DNA from: Nemertoderma westbladi
Taxonomy: Eukaryota; Xenacoelomorpha; Nemertodermatida; Nemertodermatidae
Length of the DNA stretch: 64,000 nt
NCBI GenBank assembly: GCA_032718475.1
Contig: JAUCBJ010008979.1
Location: 18,665 to 82,664, forward strand
Reading direction: 5' to 3'
Part shown: piece by piece, positions 36,024 to 46,225 of the stretch
Numbering within the stretch: the stretch's first letter is position 1
Layout of the letters: each line of letters starts with the position of its first letter
Notes under the pieces: model-generated
Databases searched by the model: none
The model's input: the letters and a program-made list of their open reading frames with translations, nothing else
What the model was told of the DNA's origin: nothing
Made by a program: the position numbers and the translations under genes

Positions 36024-39000
36024 GAGAGACAAGCAAGAAATGATAATTACCGAGAAACGTGAAAGAAACATAAGGAGAGCCAAGCAAGAAATGAGAATTA
36101 CCAAGAAACGTGAAAGAAACATACGGAGAGCCAAACAAGAAATGAGAATTACCAAGAAACGTGAAAGAAACATACGGAGAGCCTAGCAAGAAATGAGAAT
36201 TACCGAGAAAAGTGAAAGAAACATACGGAGATACAAGCAAGAAATTAGAATTACCAAGAAACGTGAAAGAAACATACGGAGAGCCAAGCAAGAAATGAGA
36301 ATTACCAAGAAAGGTGAAAGAAACATACGGAGAGACAAGCAAGAAATGATAATTACCGAGAAACGTGAAAGAAACATAAGGAGAGCCAAGCAAGAAATGA
36401 GAATTAACGAGAAAAGTGAAAGAAACATACGGAGAGCCTAGCAAGAAATGAGAATTACCGAGAAAAGTGAAAAAACATACGGAGATACAAGCAAGAAATG
36501 AGAATTATCAAGAAACGTGAAAGAATCATACGGAGAGCCAAGCAAGAAATGAGAATTACCAAGAAAGGTGAAAGAAACATACGGAGAGACAAGCAAGAAA
36601 TGATAATTACCGAGAAACGTGAAAGAAACATACGGAGAGCCAAGCAAGAAATGAGAATTACCAAGAAAGGTGAAAGAAACATACGGAGAGACAAGCAAGA
36701 AATGATAATTACCGAGAAACGTGAAAGAAACATAAGGAGAGCCAAGCAAGAAATGAGAATTACCAAGAAAGGTGAAAGAAACATACGGAGAGACAAGCAA
36801 GAAATGATAATTACCGAGAAACGTGAAAGAAACATAAGGAGAGCCAAGCAAGAAATGAGAATTACCGAGAAAAGTGAAAGAAACATACGGAGATACAAGC
36901 AAGAAATGAGAATTACCAAGAAACGGGAAAGAAACATACGGAGAGCCAAGCAAGAAATGAGAATTACCAAGAAAGGTGAAAGAAACATACGGAGAGACAA
37001 GCAAGAAATGATAATTACCGAGAAACCTGAAAGAAACATAAGGAGAGCCAAGCAAGAAATGAGAATTACCGAGAAAAGTGAAAGAAACATACGGAGAGCC
37101 AAGCAAGAAATGAGAATTACCAAGAAACGTGAAAGAAACATACGGAGAGCCAAACAAGAAATGAGAATTACCAAGAAACGTGAAAGAAACATACGGAGAG
37201 CCTAGCAAGAAATGAGAATTACCGAGAAAAGTGAAATAAACATACGGAGATACAAGCAAGAAATGAGAATTACCAAGAAACGTGAAAGATACATACGGAG
37301 AGACAAGCAAGAAATGAGAATTACCAAGAAACGTGAAAGATACATACGGAGAGACAAGCAAGAAATGAGAATTACCGAGAAAAGTTAAAGAAACGTACGG
37401 AGAGCCAAGCAAAAAATGAGAATTACCAAGAAACGTGAAAGAAACATACGGAGAGCCAAACAAGAAATGAGAATTACCAAGAAACGTGAAAGAAACATAC
37501 GGAGAGCCTAGCAAGAAATGAGAATTACCGAGAAAAGTGAAATAAACATACGGAGATACAAGCAAGAAATGAGAATTACCAAGAAACGTGAAAGAAACAT
37601 ACGGAGAGACAAGCAAAAAATGAGAATTACCAAGAAACGTGAAAGAAACATACGGAGAGCCAAACAAGAAATGAGAATTACCAAGAAACGTGAAAGAAAC
37701 ATACGGAGAGCCTAGCAAGAAATGAGAATTACCGAGAAAAGTGAAATAAACATACGGAGATACAAGCAAGAAATGAGAATTACCAAGAAACGTGAAAGAA
37801 ACATACGGAGAGACAAGCAAGAAATGAGAATTACCGAGAAAAGTGAAAGAAACGTACGGAGAGCCAAGCAAAAAATGAGAATTACCAAGAAACGTGAAAG
37901 AAACATACGGAGAGCCAAACAAGAAATGAGAATTACCAAGAAACGTGAAAGAAACATACGGAGAGCCTAGCAAGAAATGAGAATTACCGAGAAAAGTGAA
38001 ATAAACATACGGAGAGACAAGCAAGAAATAAGAATTACCAAGAAACGTGAAAGATACATACGGAGAGACAAGCAAGAAATGAGAATTACCGAGAAAAGTG
38101 AAAGAAACGTACGGAGAGCCAAGCAAAAAATGAGAATTACCAAGAAACGTGAAAGAAACATACGGAGAGCCAAACAAGAAATGAGAATTACCAAGAAAGG
38201 TGAAAGAAACATACGGAGAGCCTAGCAAGAAATGAGAATTACCGAGAAAAGTGAAATAAACATACGGAGATACAAGCAAGAAATGAGAATTACCAAGAAA
38301 CGTGAAAGAAACATACGGAGAGACAAGCAAGAAATGAGAATTACCGAGAAACGTGAAAGAAACATACCATACGGAGAGACAAGCAAGAAATGATAATTAC
38401 CAAGAAACGTGAAATAAACATACGGAGAGACAAGCAAGAAATAAGAATTACCAAGAAACGTGAAAGATACATACGGAGAGACAAGCAAGAAATGAGAATT
38501 ACCGAGAAAAGTGAAAGAAACGTACGGAGAGCCAAGCAAAAAATGAGAATTACCAAGAAACGTGAAAGAAACATACGGAGAGCCAAACAAGAAATGAGAA
38601 TTACCAAGAAACGTGAAAGAAACATACGGAGAGCCAAGCAAGAAATGAGAATTACCGAGAAAAGTGAAATAAACATACGGAGATACAAGCAAGAAATGAG
38701 AATTACCAAGAAACGTGAAAGAAACATACGGAGAGACAAGCAAGAAATGAGAATTACCGAGAAACGTGAAAGAAACATACCATACGGAGAGACAAGCAAG
38801 AAATGATAATTACCGAGAAACGTGAAAGAAACATACGGAGAGCCTAGCAAGAAATGAGAATTACCGAGAAAAGTGAAATAAACATACGGAGATACAAGCA
38901 AGAAATGAGAATTACCAAGAAACGTGAAAGAAACATACGGAGAGACAAGCAAGAAATGAGAATTACCGAGAAACGTGAAAGAAACATACCATACGGAGAG

Positions 39001-41076
39001 ACAAGCAAGAAATGATAATTACCGAGAAACGTGAAAGAAACATAAGGAGAGCCAAGCAAGAAATGAGAATTACCGAGAAAAGTGAAAGAAACATACGGAG
39101 ATACAAGCAAGAAATGAGAATTACCAAGAAACGTGAAAGAAACATACGGAGAGCCAAGCAAGAAATGAGAATTACCAAGAAAGGTGAAAGAAACATACGG
39201 AGAGACAAGCAAGAAATGATAATTACCGAGAAACGTGAAAGAAACATAAGGAGAGCCAAGCAAGAAATGAGAATTACCGAGAAAAGTGAAAGAAACATAC
39301 GGAGAGCCAAGCAAGAAATGAGAAATACCAAGAAACGTGAAAGATACATACGGAGAGACAAGCAAGAAATGAGAATTACCGAGAAAAGTGAAAGAAACGT
39401 ACGGAGAGCCAAGCAAAAAATGAGAATTACCAAGAAACGTGAAAGAAACATACGGAGAGCCAAACAAGAAATGAGAATTACCAAGAAACGTGAAAGAAAC
39501 ATACGGAGAGCCTAGCAAGAAATGAGAATTACCGAGAAAAGTGAAAGAAACATACGGAGATACAAGCAAGAAATGAGAATTACCAAGAAACGTGAAAGAA
39601 ACATACGGAGAGCCAAGCAAGAAATGAGAATTACCAAGAAAGGTGAAAGAAACATACGGAGAGACAAGCAAGAAATGATAATTACCGAGAAACGTGAAAG
39701 AAACATAAGGAGAGCCAAGCAAGAAATGAGAATTACCGAGTAAAGTGAAAGAAACATACGGAGAGCCAAGCAAGAAATGAGAATTACCAAGAAAGGTGAA
39801 AGAAACATACGGAGAGACAAGCAAGAAATGATAATTACCGAGAAACGTGAAAGAAACATAAGGAGAGCCAAGCAAGAAATGAGAATTACCGAGAAAAGTG
39901 AAAGAAACATACGGAGAGCCAAGCAAGAAATGAGAATTACCAAGAAAGGTGAAAGAAACATACGGAGAGACAAGCAAGAAATGATAATTACCAAGAAACA
40001 TGAAAGAAACATACGGAGAGCCAAGCAAGAAATGAGAATTACCAAGAAAGGTGAAAGAAACATACGGAGAGACAAGCAAGAAATGAGAATTACCAAGAAA
40101 CGTGAAAGAAACATACGGAGAGCCAAACAAGAAATGAGAATTACCAAGAAACGTGAAAGAAACATAAGGAGAGCCAAGCAAGAAATGAGAATTACCGAGT
40201 AAAGTGAAAGAAACATACGGAGAGCCAAGCAAGAAATGAGAATTACCAAGAAAGGTGAAAGAAACATACGGAGAGACAAGCAAGAAATGATAATTACCAA
40301 GAAACATGAAAGAAACATACGGAGAGCCAAGCAAGAAATGAGAATTACCAAGAAAGGTGAAAGAAACATACGGAGAGACAAGCAAGAAATGAGAATTACC
40401 AAGAAACGTGAAAGAAACATACGGAGAGCCAAACAAGAAATGAGAATTACCAAGAAACGTGAAAGAAACATACGGAGAGCCTGGCAAGAAATGAGAATTA
40501 CCGAGAAAAGTGAAAGAAACATACGGAGATACAAGCAAGAAATGAGAATTACCAAGAAACGTGAAAGAAACATACGGAGAGCCAAACAAGAAATGAGAAT
40601 TACCAAGAAACGTGAAAGAAACATACGGAGAGCCTAGCAAGAAATGAGAATTACCGAGAAAAGTGAAAGAAACATACGGAGATACAAGCAAGAAATGAGA
40701 ATTACCAAGAAACGTGAAAGAAACATACGGAGAGCCAAGCAAGAAATGAGAATTACCAAGAAAGGTGAAAGAAACATACGGAGAGACAAGCAAGAAATGA
40801 TAATTACCGAGAAACGTGAAAGAAACATAAGGAGAGCCAAGCAAGAAATGAGAATTACCGAGAAAAGTGAAAGAAACATACGGAGAGCCAAGCAAGAAAT
40901 GAGAAATACCAAGAAACGTGAAAGATACATACGGAGAGACAAGCAAGAAATGAGAATTACCGAGAAAAGTGAAAGAAACATACGGAGAGCCAAGCAAGAA
41001 ATTAGAATTACCAAGAAACGTGAAAGAAACATACGGAGAGCCAAGCAAGAAATGAGAAATACCAAGAAACGTGAAA
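36024..41076. repeat. 51 bp satellite array, right segment
   Basis: About 99 units, almost all exactly 51 bp, continuing the subfamily found just left of the insertion at 32500-33860. Typical units carry GAGACAAGCAAGAAATGATAATT, AAGAAAGGTG or GATACAAGC, and one with AGCCTAGCAAG recurs at spacings of 204, 255 and 306 bases (4, 5 and 6 units), marking local higher-order repeats. A 55-base variant with CATACCATACGGAG occurs near 38368, 38778 and 38987. The last unit breaks off at GTGAAA/TGTTAG. Confidence 0.97.
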
Positions 41077-41256
41077 TGTTAGTCTGTTGAAATTAAATTT
41101 GTATTGGAAAGGCGATTTATATAGTTATACAAATCTAAATGTGGGACAAATATGGACCTAATCCTACATAAATAATTTATATATAAAATTGTTCAAATAA
41201 ATTATTTCACACTTTCAGCTATTTGGTTTCGTCAAAATAATATAAAATAAACATAC
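41077..41256 (-). other. Start of intron downstream of WxxW exon
   Basis: 180 bases between the satellite and the exon. On the minus strand it opens with the splice donor GTATGT (41256-41251). The satellite lies inside this intron if a further exon exists beyond the left edge. The alternative is that the gene ends near here. I see no stop-containing terminal exon. Confidence 0.5.
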
Positions 41257-41442
41257 CAGGGCAGCAGAAACGTATCTCGTAATCGCTGCATTGTACGTCA
41301 CTAGTCTGGTCAGTGTTCCTACAGATAAGACCATTACTTGAATACATATAAAGAATGTCACCAGTTGCAGAGGCGTCAATGTGTGTTTGGATGGTTCTTC
41401 CTTTAGCGTATATAGGGTCCAAACAGTTGTGATTAGCAAACC
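41257..41442 (-). CDS. WxxW/CysD domain exon, second half (exon c)
   Basis: 186 bp internal exon on the minus strand, phase 1-1. It is preceded by acceptor TTTCCTTGCAG (41453-41443) and followed by donor GTATGT (41256-41251). Its 60 whole codons read FANHNCLDPIY...GRTIQTH...TGDILYMYSSNGLICRNTDQ...CSDYEIRFCCP. The GLxCxNxDQ...CxDYExRFCC pattern is that of the C-terminal half of the mucin WxxW (CysD) domain, a secreted disulfide-bonded module in mucins and CILP-like proteins. It is the same length and phase as 63219-63404 and about 60% identical by eye. The matching first half is the exon at 61959-62081, giving a 20,516 bp intron. No full gene name can be assigned. Confidence 0.85.
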
Positions 41443-42689
41443 CTGCAAGGAAAGTTCCGTTCATTTGTTGTTGCTGTTATGTGAACAATTATATTGTAAA
41501 AATAAAAATAGAAAAATTACAAATAATTTAAATTAGGTTATAAAGATACAAAGAGGAAAAGAAACAAGACGTCACGAAACAAAAAGGAAATAAGTGTAGT
41601 AAACTCTAAACGATCTAGACCGAACTGGACCGTTCTGGACCGCCACATGAGATATAATTTAAAAACAACCATATAGATATATATATATATCATATATCTA
41701 TGCATAGATAGATAGATATATTTATTGACTTAAAATTTTGTTTGATTTTTGTAGATCACACGGGATATGGTGATTAGTAAGCGTAAAACTAAATTTATGG
41801 TAATAAACGGTGACAACAAGGACGACAAGGATCCGTTTGCGTTTAACGACTTATAAGCTATTTTTGATAGTGCTATAATGTCTAATAGGATCCGTTTGCT
41901 TTTAACGACTTATAAGCTATTTTTGATAGTGCTATAATGTCTAATATACTCTATTCCAGTGATACGTGGATAGTAAAGTATAACGTGCCTGAGGTTAACT
42001 GTATTTTTATAAAACTAGTTAAAATTTTGCTCAACGTAAGAAATACTACGCGAAATACCATGTGTTTAGTATAATTTGGTATGCCAGAAGGGAAAATTAA
42101 TTGATAATAATAATATAAAGAAGTCAATATCTAAACATAAAACTATATGGCAGAAAGAAGACCCATTATATTTTGTTTATGATTTATGTAAATGTGCTAA
42201 AATACACCGGCATTTAGATATTTACAGGAACGATTGAATTGGGGAACAGATTTTTTTGCAGATAGTAAAGATCGTTTAAAAAGATATATGATTAAGTAGG
42301 CTCCTCTACATACTAAATTTGTAACGTAGCTATCTTTTAATTGATCCACCTTATCTGTGCATGATATATATGATAATCGATCACGTATTTGTATTCCTGA
42401 TTATACGAGAGCAAATGTGTAAAGATTTCATTTAAGTTCACATAGACTACGTATAGAACAAGGTGTGCGAATGCTAGGGGGGGGGGGGGGGGGGTGGCGT
42501 AGGGGTTCGGTGTGTAACATAATGGGATATGAGCGCCAGCAGTTGAAAGTAAGATGACAAGTGCAGATAAAAAGAGAAATTAACAGAAAACCAGCCCATC
42601 CCACCTCCCTTCATACTCTCAAATACGCAATGCATTTTTTAAATTTGAGATAAATTTAAATTACAACGACAGTAGTACAACAATTTACA
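41443..42689. other. Intronic spacer with simple repeats
   Basis: No gene seen. It holds a TA/TAGA microsatellite (about 41672-41720), a 59 bp tandem duplication (41828-41945) and an 18-base poly-G run (42477-42494). Confidence 0.6.
41828..41945. repeat. 59 bp tandem duplication
   Basis: Two direct copies, 41828-41886 and 41887-41945, each starting AGGATCCGTTTGC and ending ATAATGTCTAAT, differ at one visible base (GCGTTT versus GCTTTT). Confidence 0.9.
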
Positions 42690-42694
42690 ATTGT
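42690..42694. repeat. Left target duplication ATTGT
   Basis: ATTGT before the TG of the 5' LTR equals 48721-48725 after the CA of the 3' LTR. Confidence 0.85.
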
Positions 42695-43250
42695 TGTGAG
42701 CGTATTCAATTCCGCCACATTCAAGCCCCATAAAGTGAGGTTTAAGCAATATTGGAACTAAAAGGTTGATTTGATTACCAATCAACCTTGTATCACCCCA
42801 ATAAGCAGGGACAATAGGCCCCAAGGGAACACACACAGCGGGGGTCAGAGGTTACACCCCTGAGAGAGAGAGAGAGCAACAGGGGCGAAGGGAAACCCTC
42901 CAGGGGAAGCAGAAGGGCGACAACAGGGTTATTAGCCAATGGGGGGAAGGCATCGGCTGAGTAGTGTTATGCGGCCAACCGTGCAATATATATTACCAGT
43001 CGTTATGTCATTTGTCCAGTTATCTCAGTACAGTCAGGCAGTACGGTGACAGTTAAGACCGTCACCACCGTCACCCATATTACCAGCAGAATTCAGTCAT
43101 TAGTGCTATCTGTTTTTATATCTATATCTCTATATCTCATATTATTAACAGTACTGGAACAACGACCTATTACATTTTCCATCACACGGTGCGGCTGACG
43201 CGTACACAAACAACACCGGATAAACCGGGATCCTCTCGGATCCCGTCACA
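42695..43250 (+). repeat. 5' LTR of the non-autonomous element
   Basis: 556 bp, starting TGTGAGCGTATTC and ending GATCCCGTCACA. Relative to the 3' LTR it carries a 5-base extra GATTT near 42769 and several substitutions (for example AAAAGG/ACAAGG, TTATGCGG/TTGTGCGG, GAATTC/GTATTC). It includes a GA microsatellite near 42864. Confidence 0.93.
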
Positions 43251-43303
43251 GTCTTAACTCTAGGCCTGCCGAACTGTGACTGATAGCCACTGAAAGACCA
43301 AAG
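43251..43303 (+). other. Leader lacking a recognisable primer site
   Basis: The sequence after the LTR starts GTCTTAACTCTAGGCC. I find no TGG-initiated stretch resembling the complement of a tRNA 3' end in the first 50 bases. The priming mode is unclear or the site has decayed. Confidence 0.4.
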
Positions 43304-44563
43304 ATGAGCCAAGGGAGAGAGACGACACCGCCGCGGACCCCGGACGGCGATCTAACGATCCGCGAGGCCGCGACGAGACGGTATGGACCCACGACACCGG
43401 ACCCATCGGTAACGGGCGATCCGGCAATCCAAGATGAGGGGGGCCGTCTACAACCGGAGAGCGAGTTGAGGGAAAGGAGAGACGAGTCGGGAGAAGAGAA
43501 AGACGAGTCGACGCGGAGCGGGGGTCGACGTACCGATGTCGCTGGCCAGCCACAGGCCGAGGGCGACGGACGGCCCACCGGAACGGCGACGGTGGGGCCG
43601 ACGGTACGACGCCGGACCCGGAGAGATGGAGGAGATGTCGGCGATGAGGACATCGGGGTCAGCGATCGACTTCGACGGGCTTACAACACGACCCGAAAGA
43701 TACTTAAAGAGGCCAAAGGAGGGGCGAAGATAGATGAGGTGAAGTTGAAGAGACTGTTAGGTGAGTCGAACGAACACTTTGACTATCTAAAGCGTTTTGG
43801 GCAGGAAGAACTAGCCAGCGAGAGAGCGAGAGGGGTTGCCAGCGAACTGATTGAACTATGGGAGTGTAGGGGTATGCAGCCTAGTGTAGTGTACATAGGG
43901 CCATACTTAGTCGATGCCCGGGGAGCAAAATTAGTGGGTTGGAAGAGACCTGAGGAGGGCGAATCCGAGGTTAGCCCCGAGGATTCGGTCTCGTCGGTCA
44001 GAGGAAGTTCCGGGAGGCGGGGGAAAGTTGGTGAGACGGAGGGGCGATGGGAGTCCGTCGCAACCGATAAGTCTGCTACATCCTCCGCAAAAGAAAGAAG
44101 GGTGCTGGAGACAAATCTGACGTATGAATTAGCGATGGTGGCGACAGAGCAGAAAGAATTAGAGAGGCAAGTGAGTGAGGAAACCGCATGGTTGGAGAGA
44201 GAAAGAGAGTGGGCAAGGAAGGATAGAGAGAGAGTCGAGGAGTGTAGAGAGAGAGCCGAGGAGTGTAGAGAGCGGGAGATGGAAGTAGAGAGCGAGTCGG
44301 CGAGGCGGTTTGAGATGATTGCGAGAGATACAGAGTTGGCCGAGCGAAGTTTACGAGAGTGCAGAGAGAGAGAGATAGCGGCAGAGCGTGAGCGGGATGA
44401 TTTGCGTGCCCGGCTAGGGAGGCTTGCGCAATATCAAGCCAAACTGGAGCGGCGCCGACTAGAACTGGCGCGGTTGGAAATATCAGAGAGTGAGACCCCA
44501 CTTACAAGCACCGAGCGAGAGAGCCAGAACTGGTGTAGCCGTACGGGCGGGGGGGGGGGGTAA
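43304..44563 (+). CDS. Gag-like protein, N-terminal part
   Basis: 419 codons from ATG 43304. The first 110 residues are charged and low complexity. A helical segment follows (TRKILKEAKGG near 43690, then LKRLLGESNEHFDYLKRFG). The last third (about 44110-44500) is a long Arg/Glu-rich predicted coiled coil with ECRERAEECREREME-type repeats. No enzyme motif is present. Position just inside the 5' LTR and the knuckle-bearing frame downstream suggest the N-terminal part of gag. It ends in an 11-12-base G run (44549-44560) followed at once by TAA, so the end is probably a frame break at the homopolymer and not a natural terminus. Confidence 0.55.
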   Translation: MSQGRETTPPRTPDGDLTIREAATRRYGPTTPDPSVTGDPAIQDEGGRLQPESELRERRDESGEEKDESTRSGGRRTDVAGQPQAEGDGRPTGTATVGPTVRRRTRRDGGDVGDEDIGVSDRLRRAYNTTRKILKEAKGGAKIDEVKLKRLLGESNEHFDYLKRFGQEELASERARGVASELIELWECRGMQPSVVYIGPYLVDARGAKLVGWKRPEEGESEVSPEDSVSSVRGSSGRRGKVGETEGRWESVATDKSATSSAKERRVLETNLTYELAMVATEQKELERQVSEETAWLEREREWARKDRERVEECRERAEECREREMEVESESARRFEMIARDTELAERSLRECREREIAAERERDDLRARLGRLAQYQAKLERRRLELARLEISESETPLTSTERESQNWCSRTGGGGG

Positions 44564-44631
44564 TAATAGTACGTTAGAAGTAGTTAATATTAATAGTACC
44601 GTAGTAAATAACCCTAATCCCTTTATTACAG
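44560..44631 (+). other. Possible 72 bp mini-intron between gag pieces
   Basis: A GTAATA donor-like site follows the G run, and CCCTTTATTACAG, a good acceptor, ends at 44631. The frame after it (from CAG GCG CGA) opens into the next gag piece. With the G-run length as sequenced the joined frame is off by one, so this stays speculative. Confidence 0.2.
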
Positions 44632-44676
44632 GCGCGACCTGACGAGGCGCACTGCGCGCCGATAGAGGGGTACGCG

Positions 44677-45123
44677 ATGTACCGGCATGAGAATGAGAGT
44701 AGTGGAGGGGGTCGAAGAGAAACTTCCCGGCGGGATATAGCTACCGATCGAGAATACGGTAGCCGCGGGGAGGATTATTCGAGAAGATTAAACTTCGATC
44801 CCGAGCGACACATGCAGACTGTAGGACATACTGTAGGCCTTACTGCACATACCATAGGCCATGCTGACAGGAATAATGTAGGCGATAGGATAGTGCGGAC
44901 GACGGGATTAAACCCGGAAGTCGCGGAGTACATACCGGCAGGTAGGCCAGAAGCTGATAGGCCTATACCGGTACCAGCACAGCAGTATGACTACAGCATG
45001 CAGGGACATAACATATATCCAGGGGAGGGGAGAGTTATTGCAGATAGATGTATAGGCCCCAATATATTAACATCAACCCCAGTACCAAACATACCGGTGG
45101 GGGGGGGGGGGGGGGCAGGGTGA
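44677..45123 (+). CDS. Gag-like protein, middle part
   Basis: 148 codons from ATG 44677. Polar, Gly/Arg/Asp-rich, with no recognised domain. It ends 6 bases after a 17-base G run (45099-45115). The next piece starts in the frame that a one-base change in that run would reach, so this and 45173-46225 were probably one frame. Confidence 0.45.
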   Translation: MYRHENESSGGGRRETSRRDIATDREYGSRGEDYSRRLNFDPERHMQTVGHTVGLTAHTIGHADRNNVGDRIVRTTGLNPEVAEYIPAGRPEADRPIPVPAQQYDYSMQGHNIYPGEGRVIADRCIGPNILTSTPVPNIPVGGGGGAG

Positions 45124-46225
45124 CATTCCCCCATCACAATATCAACAATATACCCCAATAGGAGCAAGAACATTGAACCCCTTGGACGAGAACAGGTCGT
45201 ACGGACAGTCGCTACCACACGCAGCCATACAGGGGACTGCTAGTCCACAGTTAGCTGGTAGCAGGGCCACACCATGGCAGGGGCAGAAAAAAAATAACAC
45301 CATAAATAAACACAATCCCAATATACCCAGTAGGCCGAGTCCAGACAACCAAAACACAAAATCGGTAGATATAAACCTACGCGCGATACGTGAAGGACTA
45401 TACAGGAAACGCTATAATCCAGGATTCGAATGTCAATTACATCGGGATGGAACCCATAAGACCATGAGTTGTAAGCACTGGCAAGCGTTGCCCAAACAAG
45501 ATCGTATAGCCTACGCAGATGCAAACGGACTATGTCATCGATGTGTGGTAGAAGGACACAGATCCGGAGAGTGTAGAGGAACAGCAGCTGCAAGCACGAC
45601 AGTGGCAAGAAAGAAGAGAAAAGTACTACCCGAGGAAGTAACAGTTAGAGAGTGGGCGGGAGAAAATGGATATCCCAGCAAGTATCGGTATGGAGATAGA
45701 GAGGAGCGGATGGCGAGATGTCCAGAGGACAAACTGGAGGAGCGTCCGGTGGAGTATCAGGAGTGTTCAGAGGAGTGTCCGGAGGAGACGCCGGTCCGGT
45801 TGAAAGGCATACCGACAAGGGGGAGGTCGAGTGAGAAGAAAAGATGGAAAGGGAGAGGAAGTGAGAGGATTAGACCAGGGGCAGAGAGGTCCGTAGGTGG
45901 ACATAACAAAGGACTCAGGAAAGCAGGAGGCGTGTTGCATACGCACGCGGGACTGACAGAGTGCGAGGGGGCATTACATGGGCAGACGTCGTGTATACCG
46001 AAGGACGGACGGGGGTCGTCGAGGCCTTTAATGCCAGCGCACGTACTAAGAGGGAGGCCAGCAGAGGTAGTGTCTAAGAAAGTGTGGCGAAGAGTAAGAG
46101 GACGTATAGGAGGGCAGTGGGAGAGTGCCTACTGGAAGAAAGGGCACCTTAGAGTTTTAGTCGTCCAATGTTTTGGACTGAGGGGGGTGGGAATGAGGGT
46201 GAGACGCCCTTCCCACGCAAAATAA
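45122..46225 (+). CDS. Gag-like protein, C-terminal zinc-knuckle part
   Basis: The frame is open from the G run at 45115 to TAA 46223. Its first plausible internal starts are non-ATG (TTG 45173), fitting a continuation and not a separate gene. It holds two zinc motifs, C-x2-H-x4-H-x4-C near 45430 and C-x2-C-x4-H-x4-C near 45532, separated by a WQALPKQDRIAYADANGLC spacer. This arrangement, with a knuckle preceded by an ...R..F/Y....GLC segment, is what BEL/Pao gag proteins show. The tail is Arg/Gly-rich. No pol sequence follows. Confidence 0.55.
   Translation, partial: DIPPSQYQQYTPIGARTLNPLDENRSYGQSLPHAAIQGTASPQLAGSRATPWQGQKKNNTINKHNPNIPSRPSPDNQNTKSVDINLRAIREGLYRKRYNPGFECQLHRDGTHKTMSCKHWQALPKQDRIAYADANGLCHRCVVEGHRSGECRGTAAASTTVARKKRKVLPEEVTVREWAGENGYPSKYRYGDREERMARCPEDKLEERPVEYQECSEECPEETPVRLKGIPTRGRSSEKKRWKGRGSERIRPGAERSVGGHNKGLRKAGGVLHTHAGLTECEGALHGQTSCIPKDGRGSSRPLMPAHVLRGRPAEVVSKKVWRRVRGRIGGQWESAYWKKGHLRVLVVQCFGLRGVGMRVRRPSHAK

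Noticed and set aside
8192-41076. CRISPR array
   Set aside because: Units are contiguous with no unique spacers, there are no cas genes, and the context is eukaryotic.
8192-41076. Centromeric or telomeric assignment of the 51 bp satellite
   Set aside because: No telomere motif and no convincing CENP-B-type box; the array is only 30 kb and lies next to gene exons. Position on the chromosome cannot be judged from this window.
8118-41090. Many long open frames in the 51 bp array on both strands, up to 822 codons (17-residue repeats of the RNIRRAKQEMRITKK or YVSFTFLGNSHFLLG kind)
   Set aside because: The unit length is a multiple of three and lacks stops in several frames, so frames open on both strands at once. 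They begin and end wherever a 49 bp unit shifts the register, and there is no start context, splice signal or non-repeat domain.
41215-41448. Alternative minus-strand frame at exon c (77 codons)
   Set aside because: It overlaps the exon in the wrong register; only the frame with the GLICRNTDQ...CSDYEIRFCCP pattern agrees with exon a and the WxxW family.
42841-42866. tRNA-like look of GGGGTCAGAGGTTACACCCC in the LTR
   Set aside because: It is only a short inverted repeat; no cloverleaf, anticodon arm or internal promoter boxes, and it recurs in both LTRs.
43246-44501. Minus-strand Pro/Ser-rich frames opposite the gag-like gene
   Set aside because: They are antisense to GC-rich, Arg/Glu-rich coding sequence and have no independent support.
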